A program made the position numbers and the translations under genes. The notes under the pieces were generated by a model, which was not told the origin of the DNA, did no database searches, and saw nothing but the letters and a program-made list of their open reading frames with translations. 64,000 nucleotides of DNA from Eriocheir sinensis (lineage: Eukaryota > Arthropoda > Malacostraca > Decapoda > Varunidae): contig NC_066520.1 in assembly GCF_024679095.1 (NCBI RefSeq), forward strand, positions 8,223,909-8,287,908. The letters run 5' to 3'. Numbering within the stretch: the first letter of the stretch is position 1; each line of letters opens with the position of its first letter. Below are positions 34,673-55,480 of the stretch, one piece after another.

Positions 34673-35680
34673 TAATAGATATTCAAAATACACATAAAAT
34701 AACCTAAATTTGTATCAAACTATATACAAAAATACACAAAAATATTTTAAATTTGTATGAAAATAAATATACAAAATACACATAAAATTAGGTAAATTTG
34801 TATGGAAATACATATACAAAATACACATAAAATAATGTAAATTTGAATGAAAATACATACACAAATACACTTAAAATAACGTAAATTTGTATAAAAAAAT
34901 ATAAACAAAACACAAATAGAATAATGTAAAATCGTATCAAAATAAATACACAGAATATTAATAAAATAATGTAGATTTGTATGAAAATAAAGAGGCAAAA
35001 TACTAAAAAAATAACGCATTTTTTTTATTTATAAAAATATATATACCAAAATACATATAAAAAAATTAGATTTGTATTAAAATAAATATATAAAAAACAC
35101 ATACAATAAGGTAAATTTGTATTGAAATAGATATGCAAAATACATATAAAGCAATGTAAATTTGTTTCAAAATATGTATACGAATACACATAAAATAACG
35201 TAGATTTCTGTAAATATATATATAAAAAATACACATAAAATGAAGTAAATACGTATAAAAAAATGTATACAAAATACACATAAAATAATGTAAATTCGTA
35301 TCAAAATAAATAAACAAAATACCAATAAAAGAATGTGTATTTGTATAAATATAAATATACAAAATACACATAAAATAACGTAAATTTATATAAAACAATA
35401 TACAAAACACACAAGTAGTAAAAAAATTATACAAATATATAAACAAAATACAAAAAAAAACTATATACAAAATACATGAAATAAAGTAAATTTGTATCAA
35501 AATATTTATACAAATACATATATAATAACGTAAATTTGTATGAAAATATATAAACAAAATACACATTAAATAATGTAAATACGTATAAAAAAATGTGTGC
35601 AAAATACACATATGATCATGTAATTCGTATCAAAATAAATAAACAAAATACCAATAAAATAATATAAATTTGTATGAGTA
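34673..35680 (-). repeat. Satellite block 21, A-sense, J7 to inverted J1
   Basis: About 1.01 kb. It is the inverted counterpart of 55481-56502 (about 1.02 kb), with the same two junctions in reverse order. A damaged stretch near 35400-35475 has run-together A tracts and unit fragments. Confidence 0.9.
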
Positions 35681-38600
35681 AACGTGTATGTTGCATATTT
35701 TTTCAATACAAATTTACCTTATTATATACGCATTTTGTATATTAATTTTAATACAAATTTAATTATTCGATGTGTATTTTTGAATCTGTATTTTCATAAA
35801 CATATGCTTTATTTTTTGGGTATTTTGCATCTTTATTTTCATACAAATTTACATTATTTTATTGATATTCTGCTCATTCATTTTGATACGAATTGACATT
35901 ATTCTATGTGTATTTAGTATATATTTTTCATACAAATTTACGTTATTTTATGTGTATTTGTTTATATATTTTGACACAAATTTACAATATTTTATGGCTA
36001 TTTTGTATATACATTTCAAAAGAAATTTACCTAGTTTTATGTGTATTTTGTATATCTATTTTCATACAAACTCAAATTATTTCTATGTATTTTTGTATAT
36101 ATTTTAATACAAATTTTAGTTATGTTATGTGTATTTTGTAAATTTATTTTCATTCAAATATATATTATTTTATTGGTGTTTTGTTGATTTATATTGATAC
36201 GAATTTACATTATTTTATATGTACTTTGTATATGTATTTTTATACGCTTTTACATTATTTAATATTTATTTTGAATATATATTTTTATACAAATTCATGG
36301 TATTTTATGTGTATTTGTATATATATTTTCATATAAATTTAAATTATTTTATGTATATTTTGTACATATATTTTATTACAAATCTACCTTATTTTATGTT
36401 TATTTTGTATATGTATTTTGTATATTTATATTTATCCAAATACACATTCTTTTATTGGTATTTTGTTTATTTATTTTAAATCGAGTTTACATTATTTTAT
36501 GTGTATTTTGTATACATTTTTTTATACGTATTTACTTAATTTTATGTGTATTTTGTATATATATTTTTATAGAAATCTAGGTTATTTTATTATTTATTCG
36601 TATATATATTTTGAAACAAATTTACATTGTTTTATATGTATTTTTGCATATCTCTTTCAATATAAATTTACCTTATTGTATGTGCATTTTGTATATTTAT
36701 TTCAATACAAATTTAAATATTTTATGTGTATTTTGGTATATATATTTTTATAAGAAATGCTCTATTTTTTTGCATCTTTATTTTCATACAAATTTACATT
36801 ATTTTATTAATATTCGGTGTATTTATTTTGATACGATTTTACCTTATTCTATTTGTTTTTTGTATATACTTTTTTATACATATTTACATTATTTGATGTG
36901 TATCTTGCATATATATTTTATACAAATTTATTATCTATTATCTATTTTCATACATATACACATTCTTTTCATGATATTTTGTTTATTTATTTTGACACGA
37001 ATTTACATTATTTGATATGTATTTTGTATGTATATTTTTATACGTATTTACATAATTTCATATGTATTTTGTATATATATTTCTATAGAAATCTGCTTTA
37101 TTTTATGTGTATTCGTATATATATTTTGAAACAAATTTACATTGTTTTATATGTATTTTTGAATATCTCTTTTAATACAAATTTACCTTACTGTATGTGC
37201 ATTTTGTATATTTATTTCAATACAAATTTAAATATTTTATGTGTATTTTGGTATATATATTTTTATAAAAAATGCGATAATTTTTGGGATTTTTGCATCT
37301 TTATTTTCATACAAATTTACATTATTTTATTGATATTCTGTGTATTTATTTTGATGCGATTTTACATTATTCTATTTGTTTTTTGTATATATTTTTTTAT
37401 ACACATTTACATTATTTAATGTGTATCTTGCATATATATTTTATACAAATTTACGTTATTTTAAGTGTATTTGTTTATATATTTTCATTCAAATTTACAT
37501 TATTTGATGTGTATTTTGTATATGTATTTCAATACAAATTTACCTAATTTTGTGTATTTTGTATATTTCTTTTCAAACAAATTTAAATTATTTTTGTGTA
37601 TTTTTGTATATAGTTTTATACAAATTTACGTTATTTTATGTACGCATTTACATTATTTAGTGTGTGATTTGTATATATATTTTTTTGCAAATTTACTTTA
37701 TTTTATGTGCATTTTTGTACATATATTTCTATAGAAATTTGCGTTATTTGTATATGTTTTCTCATACAAATTTACATTATTTTATTGCTATTTTGTTTAT
37801 TTATTTTGATACGAATTACATGATTATATGTGTATTTTGTACATATTTTTTATACGTATTTACATTACTTAATGTGTATTTTGTTTATATATTTTTAAAC
37901 AAATCTACGTTATTATATGTATTTGTATAAATATTTTGATACAGATTTACATTATTTTATGTATTTTGTATGTACATTTCAATTCAAATTTAGCTTATTT
38001 TAGCTGTATTTTGTATATATATTTTCATACAAATTTAATTACTTCTGTGTATTTTTGTATATAGTTTTATACAAATTTACGATATTTTTTGTATTTTGTA
38101 TATTTATATTTATACAAATACACATTCTTTTACTGTTATTTTGTTTATTTATTTTGATACGATTTTTATGTGTATTTTGTATTCATTTTTTTATACGTAT
38201 TTACTTTATTTTATGTGTATTTTGTATATATTTTTATAGAAATCTACGTTATTTTATGTCTATTCGTATATATATTTTGAAACAAATTTACATTGTTTTA
38301 TATGTATTTTGCATATCTATTTCAATACAAATTTACCTTATATTATGTGCATTTTTTTATATTTTTTTTAATACAAATTTTAATATTTTATGTGTATTTT
38401 GGTATATATATTTTTATAAAAAATGCGTTATTTTATGGCTATTTTGCATCTTTATTTTCATACAAATTTACATTATTTTATTAATATTCTGTGTATTTAT
38501 TGTTGATACGATTTTACATTATTCTATTTGTGTTTTGTATATATTTTTTTATACATATTTACATTATTTAATGTGTTTTTTGTATATATATTTGATACAA

Positions 38601-39632
38601 ATTTACGTTATTTTAAGTGTATATATTTATATATTTTCATTCAAATTTCCATTATTTTATGTGTATTTTGTATATGTATTTCAATACAAATTTACCTAAT
38701 TTTATGTTTATTTTTTATATTTATTTTCATACAAATTTAAATTATTTTTGTGTATTTTTGTATATAGTTTTATACAAACTTAGGTTATTTTATGAGTATT
38801 TTGTATATCTATTTTCATACAAATCCACATTCTTTTATTGATATTTTGTTTATTTATTTTGACGAGAATTTAAATTATTTAATGTGTATTTTGTATATAT
38901 ATATTTTTATACGTATTTACATCATTTCATGTGTATTTTGTATATATATTTTTATAGAAATCTACGTTATTTTATGTGTATTCGTATATAGATTTTTAAA
39001 CAAATTTACACTTTTATGTGCATTTTGTATATTTTTTCAATACAAATTTACCTTATTGTACGTGGATTTTGTATATTAATTTTAATACAAATTTAATTAT
39101 TCTATGTGTATTTTTTTATATGTATTTTAAAAAAATATGCTTTATTTTATGGGTATTTTGCATCTTTATTTTCATACAAAATTACATTATTTTATTGATA
39201 TTCTGTGTATTCATTTTGATACGATTTTACATTATTCTATGTATATTTTGTATATCTATTTTATACAAATGTACGTTATTTTATGTGAATTTGTTTTCAT
39301 TTCATACAAATTTACATTATTTTATGTGTATTTTGTACATTTATTTAAATACAAATTTAACTAATTATAAGTGTATTTTGTATATCTATTTTCATACAAA
39401 TTGAAATTTATTTTTTTGTTTTTTTGTATATATTTTTATTCAAATTTTCGTAATTTTATGTGTATTTTGTATATTTATTTTCCTACACATATACGTCCTT
39501 TTATCGGAATTTTGTTTATTTATTTTGATACGAATTTTCATTTTTTTAGGTGTATTTGATATATATATTTTTATACTTATTTACATAATTTTATATGTAC
39601 TTTGAATATATATTTTCATAGAAATTTACTCT
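35681..39632 (+). repeat. Satellite block 22, T-sense, inverted J1 to J8
   Basis: About 88 units. It is the counterpart of the A-sense block 52476-55480, which has J8 and J1 in reverse order but is about 0.95 kb shorter. One arm has therefore gained or lost some 20 or more units. A fused unit lies at 36931-36949. Confidence 0.9.
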
Positions 39633-41555
39633 ATATGTTTATACAAAAAAACACAAAAATAATATAAATTTGTATGAAAATAAATATACAAAATACACAT
39701 AAAATTAGGTAAATTTGTATTGAAATACATATACAAAATACACTTAAAATAATGTAAATTTGAATGAAATTATATAAACAAATACACTTAAAATAACGTT
39801 AATTTGTATGAAATATATATAAAAAATACACATTAAATAATGAAAATATGTATAAAAAAATATATACAAAACACAAATAGTATAATATAAAATCGTATCA
39901 AAATATATACACAGAATATTAATAAAATAATGTACATTTGTATGAAAACTAAGATGCAAAATACCTATAAAATAACGCATTTTTTATAAAATTATATATA
40001 CCAAAATACACATAAAATATTTGAATTTGTATTAAAATAAATATACAAAATGCACATACAATAAGGTAAATTTGTATTGAAATAGATATGCAAAATACAT
40101 ATAAAACAAAGTAAATTTGTTTCAAAATATATATACGAATACACATAAAATAACGTAGATTTCTATAAAAATATATATACAGAATACAAATAAAATTAAG
40201 TAAATACGAATCAAAAATGTATACAAAATACACATAAAATAATGTAAATTCGTATAAATATAAATAAACAAAATACCAATAAGAGAGTGTGTATTTGTAT
40301 AAATATAAATATACAAAATGCATATAAAATAACGTAAATTTGTATAAAACTATATACAAAAATACAGAGAAGTAATTAAATTTGTATGAAAATAGATATA
40401 CAAAATACTCACAAAATAAGCTAAATTTGAATTGAAATATATATACAAAATACATAAAATAAAGTAAATTCGTTTCAAAATATTTTTAACAAATACACAT
40501 ACAATAACGTAAATTTGTAAAAAAATATATAAACAAAATACACATTAAGAAATGTAAATATGTATAAAAAAAATATTTACAAAATACATAAATAATCAAG
40601 CCATTCGTATCAAAATAAATAAACAAAAAACTAATTAAATAATGTAAATTTTTATGAGAAAACATATACAAAATACTCATAAAATAACGTTTTGAGTTTC
40701 TATAAAAATATATGTACAAAAATGCACATAAAATTAGTTTGCATAAAAAAATATATACAAAACACACATTAGATAATGTAAATGAGTATAAAAATTTGTA
40801 TACAAAATACCTATGAAATAATCTTAATTCGTATCGATTTAAATTAAGAAAATAACAATAAAATAATGTAATTTTGGATGAAAATATATATAGAAAACAC
40901 ACATAAAATAACCTAAATACAAATACAAATATACACATTAAATAATTTAAAATTGAATGAAATAAATATACAAAATAAACATAAAATAAGGTAAATTTGT
41001 TATAAAATATAAGTAAGAATACACATAAAATAATATAAATTTGTATGAAAATATGTATACAAATACACATAAAATAACATGAATTTGTATAAAATTTGTT
41101 TCAAAATATATACGAATACACACATTAAAATAACGTAATTTTTTATGAAAATGTATATATAAAATACACATAAAATAATTTAAATACGTAGAAAAATATA
41201 TATACAAAATACACATAAAATAATGTAAATTCGTAAAAAATTAAATACACAAAATTCCAATAAAAGAATGTATATTTGTAGGAAAATATTTATACAAAAA
41301 AATAAAATAACTAAGATTTGTATAAAAATATATACAAAAATACACAAAAATAATTTAAATTTGTTTGAAAATAGATATGCAAAATACACATGAAGTCAGG
41401 CAAATTTGTATTGAAATACATATACAAAACTCACATAAAATAATGTAAATTTTTATGAAAATATATAAACAAATACATATAAAATAACGTAAATTTCGAT
41501 AAAATATATATACAAAATATACATTAAACATTTTAAATATGTATAAAAATATATT
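39633..41555 (-). repeat. Satellite block 23, A-sense, J8 to inverted J3
   Basis: About 1.92 kb bounded by J8 (39625-39650) and inverted J3 (41536-41585). It is the inverted counterpart of 50456-52475, which is about 2.02 kb including a 120-bp TA expansion. Confidence 0.9.
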
Positions 41556-43595
41556 ATATTATATATATTTTTATTGATATTTGCGTTATTTATGTGTATT
41601 TTGTATATGTTTTCTCATAGAAATTTACATTATTTTATTGGTATTTTGTCTATTTATTTTGACACGAATTACATGATTATTTGTGTATTTTGTACATTTT
41701 TTTATACGTATTTACATTATTTAATGTGTATTTTGCTTATATACTTTTATACAAATTTACGTTATTATATGTGTATTTGTATAAGTATTTTGATACAAAT
41801 ATACATTATTTTATGTATTTTGTATATATATTTCAATTCAAACTTAGCTTATTTTATGTGTATTTTGTATATCTATTTATTTTAATACAAAATCAAATAT
41901 TTTATGTTTTTACTTATATATATTTTTATAAAAAATGCGTTATTTTATGGGTATTTTGTATCTTAATTTTCATACAAATTTACATTATTTTATTAATATT
42001 TTCTGTATTTATTTTGATACGATTTTAAATTATTTTATTTCTGTTTTGTAAATATTTTTTTTATACATATTTACATTATTTAATGTGTTTTTTGTATATA
42101 TATTTGATTCAAATTTACGTTATTTTAAGTCTATATGTTTATATATTTTCATTCAAATTTACATTATTTTATGTGTATTTTGTATATGTATTTCAATACA
42201 AATTTACCTAATTTTATATGTTTTTTGTATATTTATTTTCATACAAGTTTAAATTATTTGTGTGTATTTTTGTATATAGTTTTATACAAATTTAGGTTAT
42301 TTTATGTGTATTTTGTATATCTTTTTTCATACAAATACACATTCTTTTCATGATATTTTGTTTATTTATTTTGACACGAATTAACATTATTTAATGTGTA
42401 TTTTGTATATATATTTTTATACGCATTTACATTATTTCAAGTGTATTTTGTATATATATTTCTATAGAAATCTGCGTTATTTTATGTGTATTCGTATATA
42501 TATTTTGAAACAAATTTACATTGTTTTATGTGTATTTTGCATATTTTTTCAATACAAATTTACCTTATTATATGTGCATTTTGTGTATTAATTTTAATAC
42601 AAATTTGATTAATCTATGTGTATACAAAAATACACAGAACAAATACACATTCTTTTATTGGTATTTTGTTTATTTATTTTGTTTCGAGTTTATATTATTT
42701 TATGTGTATTTTGTTTACATTTTTTTATACGTATTTACCTAATTTTATGTGTATTTTGTATATATATTTTTAAAGAAATCTACGTTATTTTATGTGTATT
42801 CGTATATATATTTTGAAACAAATTTACATTGTTTTATATGTATTTTTGCATATCTCTTTCAATAGAAATTTACCTTATTGTATGTGCCTTTTGTATATTT
42901 ATTTCAAAACAAATTTAAATATTTTATGTGTATTTTGGTATATATATTTTTATAAGAAATGCGCTATTTGATGGGAATTTTGCATCTTTATTTTCATACA
43001 AATTTACATTATTTTATTAATATTCTGTGTATTTATTTTGATACGATTTTACATTATTCTATTTGTTTTTTGTATATATTTTTTTATACATATTTACATT
43101 ATTTAATATGTATCTTGCATATATATTTCATACAAATTTATTATCTATTATTTATTTTTACACAAATACACATTCTTTTCATGATATTTTGTTTATTTAT
43201 TTTGACACGAATTTACATTACTTAATATGTATTTTATATATATATTTTTACACGTATTTACATAATTTCATGTGTATTTTGTATATATATTTCTATAGAA
43301 ATCTACGTTATTTTATGTGTATTCGTATATATATTTTGAAACAAATTTACACTGTTTTATTTGTATTTTTGCGTTTTTTTTCAATACAAATTTACCTTAT
43401 TGTATGTGTGCATTTTGTATATTAATTTTAATACAAATTTAATTATTCTATGTGTATTTTTGTATATGTATTTAAAAAAAAAATGTGCTTTATCTTATGG
43501 GTATTTTGCATCTTTATTTTCATACAAATTTAAATTATTTTATTGATATTCTGTGTACTTATTTTGATACGATTTTACATTATTCTATGTATAAC
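41556..43595 (+). repeat. Satellite block 24, T-sense, J3 to J2
   Basis: To about 42620 it mirrors 49400-50455, sharing the 'catttcaagtg', 'aatctgcg' and 'ttgattaatc' units. At 42619-42640 a 15-20 bp micro-inversion ('gtatacaaaaatacac') joins it to a different class series, which continues to J2 (43582-43625). A fused unit lies at 43139-43158. Confidence 0.9.
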
Positions 43596-45035
43596 AAAAA
43601 TAAATACAGAATACACAAAAATAGATATGCAAAATACATATAAACAATGTAAATTTGTTTGAAAATATATACACGAATACACATGAAATAAGGTAGATTT
43701 CTATAAAAATATATATACAAAATACACATAAAATTAAGTAAATACGTATAAAAAATGTATACAAAATACACATAAAATAATATAAATTAGTATCAAAATA
43801 AATAAACAAAATACCAATAAAAGAATGTGTATTTGTATATATATATACAAAATACACATTAAATAATATGAATTTGTTTAAAACTATACAAAATACACAT
43901 AAAATGATGTAAATACGTATAAAAATATATATACAAAATACACATTAAATAATGTAAATTCGCCTCAAAATAAATAAACAAAATATCAATAAAAGAATGT
44001 GTATTTGTATGAAAATAGATATACAAAATACACATAAAATAACCTAAATTTCTATCAAACTATATACAAAAATACACAAAAATATTTTAAATTTGTATGA
44101 AAATAAATATACAAAATACACATAAAATTAGGTAAATTTGTATTGAAATACATACACAAAATACACATAAAATAATGTAAATTTGAATGAAAATACATAA
44201 ACAAATACACATAAAATAACGTAAATTTGTATAAAATAATATGTACAAAACACAAATAGAATAATGTAAAATCGTATCAAAATAAATACACAGAATATTA
44301 ATAAAATAATGTAAATTTGTATGAAAATAAAGAAGCAAAATACCCATAAAATAGCGCATTTTTTTTATTTATAAAAATATATATACCAAAATAAACATCA
44401 AAAAATTAAATTTGTATTAAAATAAATATACAGAAAACACATTCAATAAGGTAAATTTGTATTGAAATAGATATGCAAAATACATATAAAACAATGTAAA
44501 TTTGTTTCAAAATATATATACGAATACACATAAAATAACCTAGATTTCTATAAAAATATATATACAAAATACACATAAAATGAAGTAAATACGTATAAAA
44601 AAATGTATACAAAATACATATAAAATAATGTAAATTCGTATCAAAATAAATAAACAAAATACAATAAAAGAATGTGTATTTGTATAAATATAAATATACA
44701 AAATACACATAAAATAACGTAAATTTATATAAAACTATATACAAAAATACACAAAGTAATTAAATTTGTATGAAAATATTTACAAAATACACACAAAATA
44801 AGCTAAATTTGAGTTGAAATATATATACAAAATACTTGAAATAAAGTAAATTTGTATCAAAATATTTATACAAATACACATATAATAACGTAAATTTGTA
44901 TGAAAATATATAAACAAAATACACATTAAATAATGTAAATACGTATAAAAAAATATGTACAAAATACATATATAATCATGTAATTCGTATCAAAATAAAT
45001 AAACAAAATACAAATAAAACAATATAAATTTGTAT
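43596..45035 (-). repeat. Satellite block 25, A-sense, J1-J2 module (inverted copy)
   Basis: About 1.44 kb bounded by J2 and inverted J1. It matches 61917-63362 in the same sense and the two T-sense copies at 3134 and 57913 inverted. Confidence 0.9.
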
Positions 45036-46113
45036 GAGTAAACGTGTATGTTGCATATTTTTTCAATACAAATTTACCTTATTATATACGCATTTTGTAT
45101 ATTAATTTCAATACAAATTTAATTATTCGATGTGTATTTTTGTATCTGTATTTTTATAAACATATGCTTTATTTTTTGGGTATTTTGCATCTTTATTTTC
45201 ATACAAATTTACATTATTTTATTGATACTCTGCTCCTTCATTTTGATACAAATTGACATTATTCTATGTGTATTTTGTATATATTTTTCATACAAATTTA
45301 CGTTATTTTATGTGTATTTGTTTATATATTTTGACACAAATTTACAATATTCTATGGGTATTTTGTATATGCATTTCAAAAGAAATTTACATAGTTTTGT
45401 GTGTATTTTGTATATTTATTTTCATACAAACTCAAATTATTTCTATGTATTTTTGTATATATTTTAATACAAATTTTACGTATGTTATGTGTATTTCGTA
45501 AATTTATATTCATTCAAATATATATTATTTTATTGGTGTTTTGTTGATTTATATTGATACGAATTTACATTATTTTATATGTACTTTGTATATATTTTTT
45601 ATACGCTTTTACATTATTTAATATTTATTTTGAATATATATATTTATACAAATTTATGGTATTTTATGTGTATTTGTATATATATTTTTATATAAATTTA
45701 CATTATTTTATGTGTATTTTCTACATATATTTTTTTACAAATCTACCTTATTTTATGTTTATTTTGTATGTGTATTTTGTATATTTATATTTACCCAAAT
45801 ACACTTTCTTTTATTGGTATTTTGTTTATTTATTTTAATTCGAATTTACATTATTTTATGTGTATTTTGTATACATTTTTTTATACGTATTTACTTAATT
45901 TTATGTGTATTTTGTATATATATTTTTATAGAAATCTACGTTTTTTTATTTGTATTCGTATATATATTTAGAAACAAATTTACATTGTTTTATATGTATT
46001 TTTGCATATCTCTTTCAATACAAATTTACCTTATTGTATGTGCATTTTGTATATTTATTTCAATGCAAATTTAAATATTTTATGTGTATTTTGGTATATA
46101 TATTTTTATAAGA
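45036..46113 (+). repeat. Satellite block 26, T-sense, inverted J1 to inverted J6
   Basis: Inverted counterpart of block 7 (8698-9769). The 'tttcaaaagaaatttac' and 'tacaaatttatggtatt' units occur in the matching order. Confidence 0.9.
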
Positions 46114-46322
46114 TTACGAAAATTTGAATAAAAATATATACAAAAAAACAAAAAAATAAATTTCAATTTGTATAAAAACAGATATACAAAATACACATAT
46201 AATTAGTTAACTTTGTATTTAAATACATGTACAAAATACACATAAAATAATGTAAATTTGTATGAAATGAAAACAAATTCACATAAAATAACGTACATTT
46301 GTATAAAATAGATATACAAAAT
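46114..46322 (-). repeat. Satellite block 27, A-sense, ~210 bp
   Basis: Four to five units matching about 8500-8697 inverted. They lie between inverted J6 (46098-46125) and an unshared A-to-T switch ('caaaataattttatgg') near 46320. Confidence 0.87.
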
Positions 46323-47988
46323 AATTTTATGGTTATTTTGTATATTTATTTTCATACAAATTTAAATTATTTTTGTGTATTTTTGTATATAGTTTTATAC
46401 AAACTTAGGTTATTTTATGAGTATTTTGTATATCTATTTTCATACAAATACACATTCTTTTATTGATATTTTGTTTATTTATTTTGACGAGAATTTAAAT
46501 TATTTAATGTGTATTTTGTATATATATTTTTATACGTATTTACATCATTTCATGTGTATTTTGTATATATATTTGTATAGAAATCTACGTTATATTATGT
46601 GTATTCGTATATAGATTTTTAAACAAATTTACACTTTTATGTGTATTTTGCATATTTTTTCAATACAAATTTACCTTATGGTATATGCATTTTGTATATT
46701 AATTTTAATACAAATTTAATTATTCTATGTGTATTTTTGTATATGTATTTTTAAAAAAATATGCTTTATTTTATTGGTATTTTGCATCTTTATTTTCTTA
46801 CAAATTTACGTTATTTTATTGATATTCTGCTCATTCATTTTGATACGATTTGACATTATTCTATGTGTATTTTGTATATATTTTTCATACAAATTTACGT
46901 TATTTTATGTGTATTTGTTTATATATTTTGACACAAATTTACAATATTTTATGGGTATTTTGTATATATATTTCAAAAGAAATTTACCTACCTAGTTTTA
47001 TGTGTATTTTGAATATGTATTTTCATACAAACTCAAATTATTTCTATGTATTTTTGTATATATTTCAATACAAATTTTAGTTATGTTATGTGTATTTTGT
47101 AAATCTATTTTCATTCAAATATATATTATTTTATTGGTATTTTGCTGATTTATATTGATACGAATTTACATTATTTCATATGTACTTTTTATATATATTT
47201 TTATACGCATTTACATTATTTAATATTTATTTTGAATATATAATTTTATACAAATTCATGGTATTTTATGTGTATTTGTATATATATTTTCATATAAATT
47301 TACATTATTTTATGTGTATTTTGTACAAATATTTCATTAGAAATTTACCTTATTTTATGTTTATTTTGTATGTGTATTTTGTACATTTATATTATTCAAA
47401 TACACATTCTTTTATTGGTATTTTGTTTATTTATTTTGTTTCGAATTTATATTATTTTATGTGTATTTTGTACATATTTTTATATGTATTTACCTAATTT
47501 TAGGTGTATTTTGTATATATAGTTTGATAGAAATCTCAGTTATTTTATGTTTATTAGTATATATATTTTGAAACAAATTTACTTTATTTGATGTATTTTG
47601 TATATATATTTCAATTCAAATTTAGCTTATTTTGTGTGTATTTTGTATATATTTTCATACAAATTTAATTACTTCTGTGTATTTTTGTATATAGTTTTAT
47701 ATAAATTTACGATATTTTATGTGTATTTTGTATATTTATTTTTATTCAAATACACATTTTTTTATTAATATTTAGTTTATTTATTTTGATAAGAAGTTCC
47801 ATTAATATATGTGGATGTTGTATAAATTTTTTTGTACGTATTTATAATTTTATGTGTATTGTGTTTATATATTTTTATAGAAATATTATTTATTTTATGT
47901 GTATTCGTATACATATTTTCAAACAAATTTACATTGCTTTATATGTATTTTGCATATCTATTTCAATACAGATTTACCTTATTGTACA
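46323..47988 (+). repeat. Satellite block 28, T-sense
   Basis: About 37 units. The first ~0.5 kb resembles 38700-39130. The region 47500-47930 has unusually divergent units ('ttgataagaagttccatt', 'tttttttgtacgtattta'), more eroded than most of the array. The block ends at an unshared switch 'accttattgtacatataa' near 47985. Confidence 0.87.
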
Positions 47989-50455
47989 TATAAAACAATG
48001 TAAATTTGTTTCAAAATATATGCACGAATACACATAAAATAACGTAGATTTCTATAAAAATATATATAGAAAATACACATAAAATTAAGTAAATACATAT
48101 AAAAAAAATGTAAACAAAATACACATAAAATAATGTAAATTCGAAACAAAATAAATAAACAAAATACCAATAAAAGAATGTATTTATGTATAAATATAAA
48201 TGTACAAAATACACATACAAAATAAACATAAAATAAGGTAAATTTGTAATGAAATATATGTACAAAATACACATAAAATAATGTAAATTTATATGAAAAT
48301 ATATACAAATACACATAAAATACTAAATTTGTATAAAATATATATTCAAAATAAATATTAAATAATGTAAATGCGTATAAAAAATATATACAAATACATA
48401 AAATAATGTAAATTCGTATAAATATAAATCAACAAAATACCAATAAAAAAATATATATTTGAATATATTATTATTTGAATAAGGTAAATTTGTAATGAAA
48501 TATATGTACAAAATACATATAAAATAATGTAAATTTATATGAAAATATATACAAATACACATAAAATAACATGAATTGTATAAAATTTGTTTCAAAATAT
48601 ATACGAATACACACAATAAAATAACGTAATTTTTTAGGAAAATGTATACAAAATACACATAAAATAATTTAAATACGTAGAAAAATATATACAAAAACAC
48701 ATAAAAAAATGTAAAAATGTATGAAAATATATAAACAAATACACATAAAATAATGAAAATTTTTATATAAAATATAAACAAAATGAACATTAAATAATGT
48801 AAATATAAAAAAATATATACAAAAAACACATAGAATAATGTTAAATCGTATCAAAATAAATAAAGAGAATATCAGTAAAGTAATGTAAATTTGTATGAAA
48901 ATAAAGATGCAAAATATCCATATAATTACGCATATTTACATAAAAATATATATACAAAAATACATATAAAATAATTAAATTTGTATTAAAATAAATATAC
49001 AAAATGCACGTACAATAAAGAAAATTTGTATTGAAATAGATATGCAAAATACACATTAATAATGTAAATTTGTATCAAAATATATATACGAATACTCATA
49101 AAATAGAGTAAATTTCTATGAAAATATACATACAAAATAGATACCCAAAATACACATATAACTAGTTAAATTTTTATTAAAATACATGTACAAAAAACAC
49201 ATACAATAATGTAGATTTGTATGAAATGAAAACAAATACATTTTATATAAAATATATATACAAAATACACATAGAATAATGTAAAATCATATCAAAATAC
49301 ATACACAGAATATCAATAAAAAAGTGTAAATTTGTATGAAAATAAAGATGCAAAATACCCATAAAATAAAGCATATTTTTATAAAAATACAAATACAAAA
49401 ATACACATAGATTAATCAAATTTGTATTAAAAATAATATTCAAAATGCATATACAATAAGGTAAATTTATATTGAAAAAATATGCAAAATACACATAAAA
49501 AAATGTAAATTTGTTTCAAAATATATATACGAATACACATAAAATAACGCAGATTTCTATAGAAATATATATACAAAATACACTTGAAATAACGTAAATA
49601 CGTATAAAAATATATACACAAAATACACATTAAATAATGTTAATTCGTGTCAAAATAAATAAACAAAATATCATGAAAAGAATGTGTATTTGTATGAAAA
49701 TAGATATACAAAATACACATAAAATAACCTTAATTTGTATAAAACTATATACAAAAATACACAAAAATAATTTAAACATGTATGAAAAAAAATATACAAA
49801 AAACATATAAAATTAGGTAAATTTGTATTGAAATACATATACAAAATACATATAAAACAATGTAAATTTGAATGAAAATATATAAACATATAGACTTAAA
49901 ATAACGTAAATTTGTATCAAATATATATACAAAAAATACATTAAATAATGAAAATATGTACAAAAAATATATATACAATACACAAATAAAATTATGTAAA
50001 ATCGTATCAAAATAAATACAGAAAATATTAATAAAATAATGTAAATTTGTATGAAAATTAAGATGCAAAATACTCATAAAATAATGCATTTTTTATAAAA
50101 ATATATATACGAAAAAACATAAAATATTTGATTTTGTATTAAAATAAATAGATATACAAAATACACATAAAATAAGCTAAATTTGAATTGAAATATATAT
50201 ACAAAATACATAAAATAATGTAAATTTGTATCAAAATACTTATACAAATACACATATAATAACGTAAATTTGTATAAAAATATATAAACAAAATACACAT
50301 TAAATAATGTAAATACGTATAAAAAAAATATAAAAATTACACAAATAATCATGTAATTCGTATCAAAATAAATAGACAAAATACCAATAAAATAATGAAA
50401 ATTTATGAGAAAATATACAAAATACATAAATAACGTAAATATCAATAAATATATA
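47989..50455 (-). repeat. Satellite block 29, A-sense, ends at junction J3
   Basis: About 55 units. A scrambled stretch lies near 48450-48490, where 'tatttgaatatatt' and 'attatttgaataagg' are fused. From about 49400 to J3 (50436-50485) it is the inverted counterpart of 41556-42620. Confidence 0.9.
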
Positions 50456-55480
<5,025 letters not shown>

